Below, in pieces: positions 5,117 through 7,652 of a stretch of 7,652 bases of DNA. The notes below the pieces were generated by a model. It was given only the letters and a program-made list of their open reading frames with translations. It made no database searches and was not told the origin of the DNA. The translations under genes were made by a program, and so were the position numbers. This DNA is from an uncultured bacterium (GTDB lineage Bacteria > Actinomycetota > Coriobacteriia > Coriobacteriales > Coriobacteriaceae), in the NCBI GenBank assembly GCA_905216075.1, contig CAJMSO010000082.1, positions 1 to 7,652 on the forward strand. The letters are read 5' to 3'. Positions within the stretch are counted from its first letter, which is position 1. Every line of letters begins with the position of its first letter.

Positions 5117-5332
5117 GTCTCGATCTGTAACATTTAGAGAACATTTTTTCCCTATCTGTTACAGATCGAGATGTTTCGCAGAGACCTCAGCTTACGTCTC
5201 ATTCTGTAACAGCTAGAACGGTTTTCAGCCTCTTCGTGTTACAGATCGAGATGTTATCGGCCGTCCCTTGGCAATGTCTCGATCTGTAACTATAAGGAAG
5301 GTCTTCAGCCCACTCGTGTTGCGAATCGAGAC
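5117..5332. repeat. Three tandem ~80-bp units, each an inverted pair of TGTTACAGATCGAGA
   Basis: Elements occur at 5117-5131 (minus), 5158-5172 (plus), 5196-5211 (minus), 5237-5252 (plus), 5276-5290 (minus) and 5317-5332 (plus). Like copies are 79-80 bp apart, so three tandem units exist, each with arms of about 15 bp and a loop of about 25 nt. Arms of unit 1 are perfect (5118-5132, 5157-5171); units 2 and 3 each have one diverged arm. Loops of units 2 and 3 share GGTyTTCAGCC, while flanking bases have drifted. It is not a CRISPR: copies alternate in orientation and are too short. Confidence 0.85.
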
Positions 5333-5374
5333 AAACCTGAAGCTCGGTTGGCGCCAAACACGCTGACTTATCGA

Positions 5375-5417
5375 CATAAATAGAAACGGGCCCTGTCCCA
5401 CAAGGGAACAGAGCCCG
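5375..5417 (-). terminator. Terminator after tRNA-Thr(UGU)
   Basis: Arms 5387-5399 and 5404-5417 form a GC-rich stem of about 13 bp with one bulge and a 4-nt loop. On the minus strand it is followed by TTTCTATTTATG (5375-5386). It starts 9 bp beyond the tRNA 3' end, and insulates the repeat arrays from tRNA transcription. Confidence 0.8.
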
Positions 5418-5426
5418 AAACTCTCA

Positions 5427-5501
5427 TGGAGCCAGTGACAGGAATCGAACCTGCAACCCACTGATTACAAATCAGTTGCGCTACCGTTGCGCCACACTGG
5501 C
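5427..5501 (-). tRNA. trnT: tRNA-Thr (UGU)
   Basis: The 75-nt cloverleaf has acceptor GCCAGTG with CACTGGC, D-arm GGCGCAACGGTAGCGC, T-arm GGTTCGATTCC and an encoded CCA at 5427-5429. Anticodon loop TTTGTAA gives UGU (5467-5469). Its anticodon arm AACTGATTTGTAATCAGT closely resembles E. coli thrU, which also comes first in the tRNA group ahead of tufB. Here the arrays lie between it and tRNA-Tyr. Confidence 0.96.
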
Positions 5502-5573
5502 ACACTTGGCGCTTTCACGCGAAGCCAGTTAAGAATAAAGGAATTGCGGACGGGGCGCAACAGGCCGCACGGC

Positions 5574-5603
5574 GTTATACAAATATGCAAAATCCAGCAA
5601 CAA
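5574..5603 (-). promoter_or_regulatory. Weak candidate promoter of tRNA-Thr(UGU)
   Basis: The minus strand offers -10 TATAAC (5574-5579, five of six) with an 18-bp spacer to TTGTTG (5598-5603, three of six), about 73 bp before the tRNA. A second, weaker candidate, TATTCT, lies nearer the gene. The rest of the 5502-5648 gap shows nothing else I can assign. Confidence 0.3.
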
Positions 5604-5648
5604 CGCGTACCAGGCCCGTTCATTTCTGTCAGTGCGCCCTCAATCTTA

Positions 5649-5721
5649 AAACCATTCGCCAGAACGAATAGTTTTAATTACAATTGCTATATATAAAACT
5701 ATTCGTTCTGGCGAAGGGTTT
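5649..5721. promoter_or_regulatory. 28-bp inverted repeat operator/hairpin around the kinase promoter and RBS
   Basis: Arms 5649-5676 and 5694-5721 are reverse complements with one mismatch around a 17-bp AT-rich centre. Each arm holds its own smaller dyad, ATTCG-ccagaa-CGAAT, so two dimer sites may flank the promoter at 5685-5693. The right arm also contains the ribosome binding site AAGGG (5714-5718). A protein bound to both arms would cover the promoter; an RNA begun further upstream would hide the binding site in a hairpin. Confidence 0.8.
5685..5693 (+). promoter_or_regulatory. Extended -10 promoter candidate of the kinase gene
   Basis: TGCTATATA matches a TGn-extended -10 between the two operator arms, 32 bp before the start codon. 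No clear -35 is visible. Overlapping TATATA and TATAAA registers (5690-5697) are alternatives. Confidence 0.4.
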
Positions 5722-5725
5722 CGCG

Positions 5726-7066
5726 ATGCTTACTACCAAAGAAGCCGCCGAGCTGCTCGGCATCACTCCGCGCAGGGTGCAGGAGCTCATAAAAAACGGA
5801 GCACTTGATGCCCGCAAGGCTTCTGGTGTATGGCTCATCGACAAAGACAGCGTCGACACGCGACTCCGCTCTGTGACCAAAACGGGGGGACGTCCCCGCC
5901 GCGGCCACGGTAAGAGCGAGATCGCGTTCACCCTCATGAACCGCACGTACGAAGTCGCTCAGCTGGTCTACAGCACATCGCGAAAAGACTTTACCCACAT
6001 CGGTGCCGACATCGATTACGCCCACGCCCCTATTGGAGTATTTGGCCCTAATAGCCCCATATCGCTCGACTCCTTCCGCATCTGGTGGCGCGGCCGCGGT
6101 ATCCCGCTCGCACGCATTGGGCTAGCCTCCCTGCTTGCAGAAGCCGCAGTCGATGTTCCCGATGAACTCGTCCAGCGAAATCTCGGCCTCTCCTTATCCG
6201 ACCAGTATTGGATTAGGCCCCAAGGTTCCGGTCTCACCTGGGAGGATATCAACTTCTTCAATAACGCCTTTGATGACGTCTCACTGTCCATTGCACCCTT
6301 TGCCCCAGAGGGAAAAGCGGCTGCCGCAAAGCCCGATAACACCTCGGACGGCAATCTTCAAAAGTACTGGACGTGCGAGGGCGAACGTCGAATTCTGCAT
6401 AAGGCAGGAGCGCACCTGGACCAGGAACCTTATAACGAGCTGGTGGCGACCACGCTCCACCGTCGCATTCTAAACGCCTGCGATTATGTGCCTTACTCGC
6501 TCGAGGGCACGGGCACTTCCGCCCTGAGCACATGCGATGTCTTCTTAACTGATGAAGAAGAGTATGTCCCTGCATTCTATGTAAACCAGCACGCAAACGC
6601 AGATGAACGGCTAACCGACTACGAGCGATATGTAGCAAACTGCGAGGAGCTCGGGGTGACAGGCGTCAAGGATGCCCTTGACCGCATGATCGTATGTGAC
6701 GACATCATTGCCAACTACGATCGTCATTGGCGCAACTTCGGCCTCGTGCGAAACGTAAACACGCAAGCCTGCAGACCTGCCCCCATCTTCGATTCGGGCT
6801 CATCGCTCTGGTGCAACATATCACTAGAGGAGCTTAGGGCGGGAGAGCACAGTTTTACCAGCGCACAATTTCATTCAAGCCCCGCCAAACAAATGTTGCT
6901 CGTCGAGGACATGGGCTGGTTTGACGGCGACAAACTCGAAGGCTTCGTTGACGAGGCAATCGAGATTCTTTCCAGAAACGACGCGCTCACGGCAAGGCTG
7001 CCATATCTAAAAGAGGCGCTAACGTGGCGCCTCGAAAGAATGATCGACATCGCTGAATGGAGTTAG
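5726..7066 (+). CDS. Excisionase-type HTH fused to a HipA-like kinase
   Basis: The 446-residue protein begins with a MerR/excisionase-like helix-turn-helix (about 1-48: TTKEAAELLGITPRRVQELIKNG, then a wing-like GVWLIDKDSV). A middle region follows, and then a kinase fold resembling HipA/CtkA-type enzymes: glycine-rich TSDGNLQKYW (206-215), probable ATP lysine K226, QEPYNE (233-238), catalytic loop NYDRHWRNFG (330-339, D332 and N337) and metal-binding IFDSGSS (354-360, D356). No key residue appears lost, so it may phosphorylate a protein or other target; the target is unknown. The start at 5726 is set by AAGGG 7 nt upstream; an in-frame TTG at 5684 lies within the operator and is less likely. 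No separate antitoxin gene is next to it, so the HTH may act as a built-in repressor. It points opposite to its neighbours and uses codons such as ATA, TTA and AGG that seem rarer around it. Confidence 0.85.
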   Translation: MLTTKEAAELLGITPRRVQELIKNGALDARKASGVWLIDKDSVDTRLRSVTKTGGRPRRGHGKSEIAFTLMNRTYEVAQLVYSTSRKDFTHIGADIDYAHAPIGVFGPNSPISLDSFRIWWRGRGIPLARIGLASLLAEAAVDVPDELVQRNLGLSLSDQYWIRPQGSGLTWEDINFFNNAFDDVSLSIAPFAPEGKAAAAKPDNTSDGNLQKYWTCEGERRILHKAGAHLDQEPYNELVATTLHRRILNACDYVPYSLEGTGTSALSTCDVFLTDEEEYVPAFYVNQHANADERLTDYERYVANCEELGVTGVKDALDRMIVCDDIIANYDRHWRNFGLVRNVNTQACRPAPIFDSGSSLWCNISLEELRAGEHSFTSAQFHSSPAKQMLLVEDMGWFDGDKLEGFVDEAIEILSRNDALTARLPYLKEALTWRLERMIDIAEWS

Positions 7067-7085
7067 CGAGGCAGCATTGCCCCGC
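7066..7085. terminator. Short hairpin between convergent genes
   Basis: Arms GCGAGGCA (7066-7073) and TGCCCCGC (7078-7085) pair around a 4-nt loop, with a G-U on the minus strand and one mismatch on the plus strand. It overlaps the last base of the kinase stop and lies 8 bp past the end of the NYN gene. There is no T-tract on either side, so terminator function is weakly supported. Confidence 0.35.
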
Positions 7086-7093
7086 CAACTTCC

Positions 7094-7652
7094 CTACCTC
7101 CCGCGCAGGGCCTTGAGCTTGGCCAGGGCATCGGGGCTCAGGCGACTGCCCAGAGTCATCTTGATCTGCGGAGCTTCCTCTGCCTCGTGAACGTCGTTAT
7201 CGATCTGTTTGATCTCGTCCACCAGCATGCGGCTCGAGATGCGCGTAACGCCCTTACCCATGACAACGGCCTGGATCGTACCGTCGCTCGATACCACGGA
7301 GCACGCGCGGCCTTCCTCGCGTGCCTCGATGCAGAGCTTCTGCACCACGGTATCTGCCGAAACACCGGTCGGCGAGAACTCGATGCGCACGCCACGCGCC
7401 GGCAGGTTGGGACGCTCGCTGGAGATGTTGCCCGCGCCGTCGAACACGATCACGGCCTCGTAACGGCCCTGGGCAAACGCCGCAACATCGTTGATGAGGG
7501 CGGTGCGCGCCATATCGTGGACGTCGCTGGAATATGGATCGTCGGAATGGTCGTAGACGAGCTTTTCGTAGCGCGGCGTGCAGTGGATCACGTTGTAACC
7601 GTCGACCACCAGCAGCTCGGGCTTGTTGGAGTGCACCGTCGAGACTGGGTCG
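7094..7652 (-). CDS. yacP: NYN-domain RNase, Rae1/YacP family (5' end uncertain)
   Basis: The protein has a PIN-like NYN fold: VVDGYNVIH near the start (D12 counted from the GTG at 7636), VFDGAG (64-69), SADTVVQKL with D95, and VVSSDG with D118, which together form the usual acidic metal site. Bacillus Rae1/YacP is a ribosome-associated endonuclease that cuts mRNA in the A site; the same role is inferred, not shown. The C-terminal tail (about 150-180) is polar and may bind the ribosome. A GTG at 7636 could start it, but no ribosome binding site precedes it and the frame stays open to the window edge, so the true start may lie outside. In Bacillus yacP is close to rpmG-secE-nusG, matching this neighbourhood. 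Confidence 0.88.
   Translation of the reverse strand, partial: DPVSTVHSNKPELLVVDGYNVIHCTPRYEKLVYDHSDDPYSSDVHDMARTALINDVAAFAQGRYEAVIVFDGAGNISSERPNLPARGVRIEFSPTGVSADTVVQKLCIEAREEGRACSVVSSDGTIQAVVMGKGVTRISSRMLVDEIKQIDNDVHEAEEAPQIKMTLGSRLSPDALAKLKALRGR

Noticed and set aside
4941..5332. CRISPR array
   Set aside because: Copies are about 15 bp, alternate in orientation, belong to two families and have related rather than unique loops; no cas gene is near.
5427..5501. Classical tRNA attachment site for an integrated element
   Set aside because: The kinase gene is on the 5' side of tRNA-Thr, there is no integrase, and I found no second copy of the tRNA 3' end in the window.
5117..5721. The kinase protein binding the repeat arrays as extra operators
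   Set aside because: The operator dyad ATTCG/CGAAT at 5649-5721 has no clear similarity to TGTTACAGATCGAGA or GAGCGTGGAwwwTC.

Overview
The window looks like a chromosomal segment of a GC-rich actinobacterium, most likely class Coriobacteriia (Collinsella-like). This is inferred from base composition, protein style (396-residue EF-Tu, four-cysteine L33, short NusG) and gene order; I could not run a search to confirm it. Almost all housekeeping genes lie on the minus strand and are read from high to low coordinates.

Conserved block (about 4615 down to 160, minus strand): tRNA-Tyr, tRNA-Thr(GGU), tRNA-Met, tuf (EF-Tu), rpmG (L33), tRNA-Trp, secE, nusG, rplK (L11), rplA (L1). This is the classic translation and secretion cluster, comparable to E. 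coli thrU-tyrU-glyT-thrT-tufB / secE-nusG-rplKA and Bacillus rlmB-yacP-sigH-rpmGB-secE-nusG-rplKA. Strong TTGACA promoters precede the tRNA cluster (4677-4706) and rpmG (2845-2874). Hairpin terminators follow tuf, tRNA-Trp and rplA. rplJ and rplL do not follow rplA within the window; a terminator and a perfect 17-bp REP-like palindrome lie there instead.

Non-coding block (about 4717-5420): some 700 bp without a credible gene, densely packed with inverted repeats. There are four or more dyads at 4717-4895, a five-copy family built on GAGCGTGGAwwwTC arranged as nested inverted repeats (4941-5086), and a three-unit, roughly 80-bp tandem array in which every unit is an inverted pair of TGTTACAGATCGAGA (5117-5332). 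A terminator and tRNA-Thr(UGU) on the minus strand follow.

Accessory gene and right edge: a plus-strand gene (5726-7066) encodes an excisionase-type helix-turn-helix fused to a HipA-like kinase with an apparently intact active site. A 28-bp inverted repeat surrounds its promoter and contains its ribosome binding site, which suggests self-regulation. It converges on a minus-strand NYN-domain RNase gene (Rae1/YacP family) that runs off the right edge. Since yacP, the tRNAs and tuf-secE-nusG form a conserved neighbourhood, the kinase gene and the repeat arrays look like accessory material inside an otherwise housekeeping locus.
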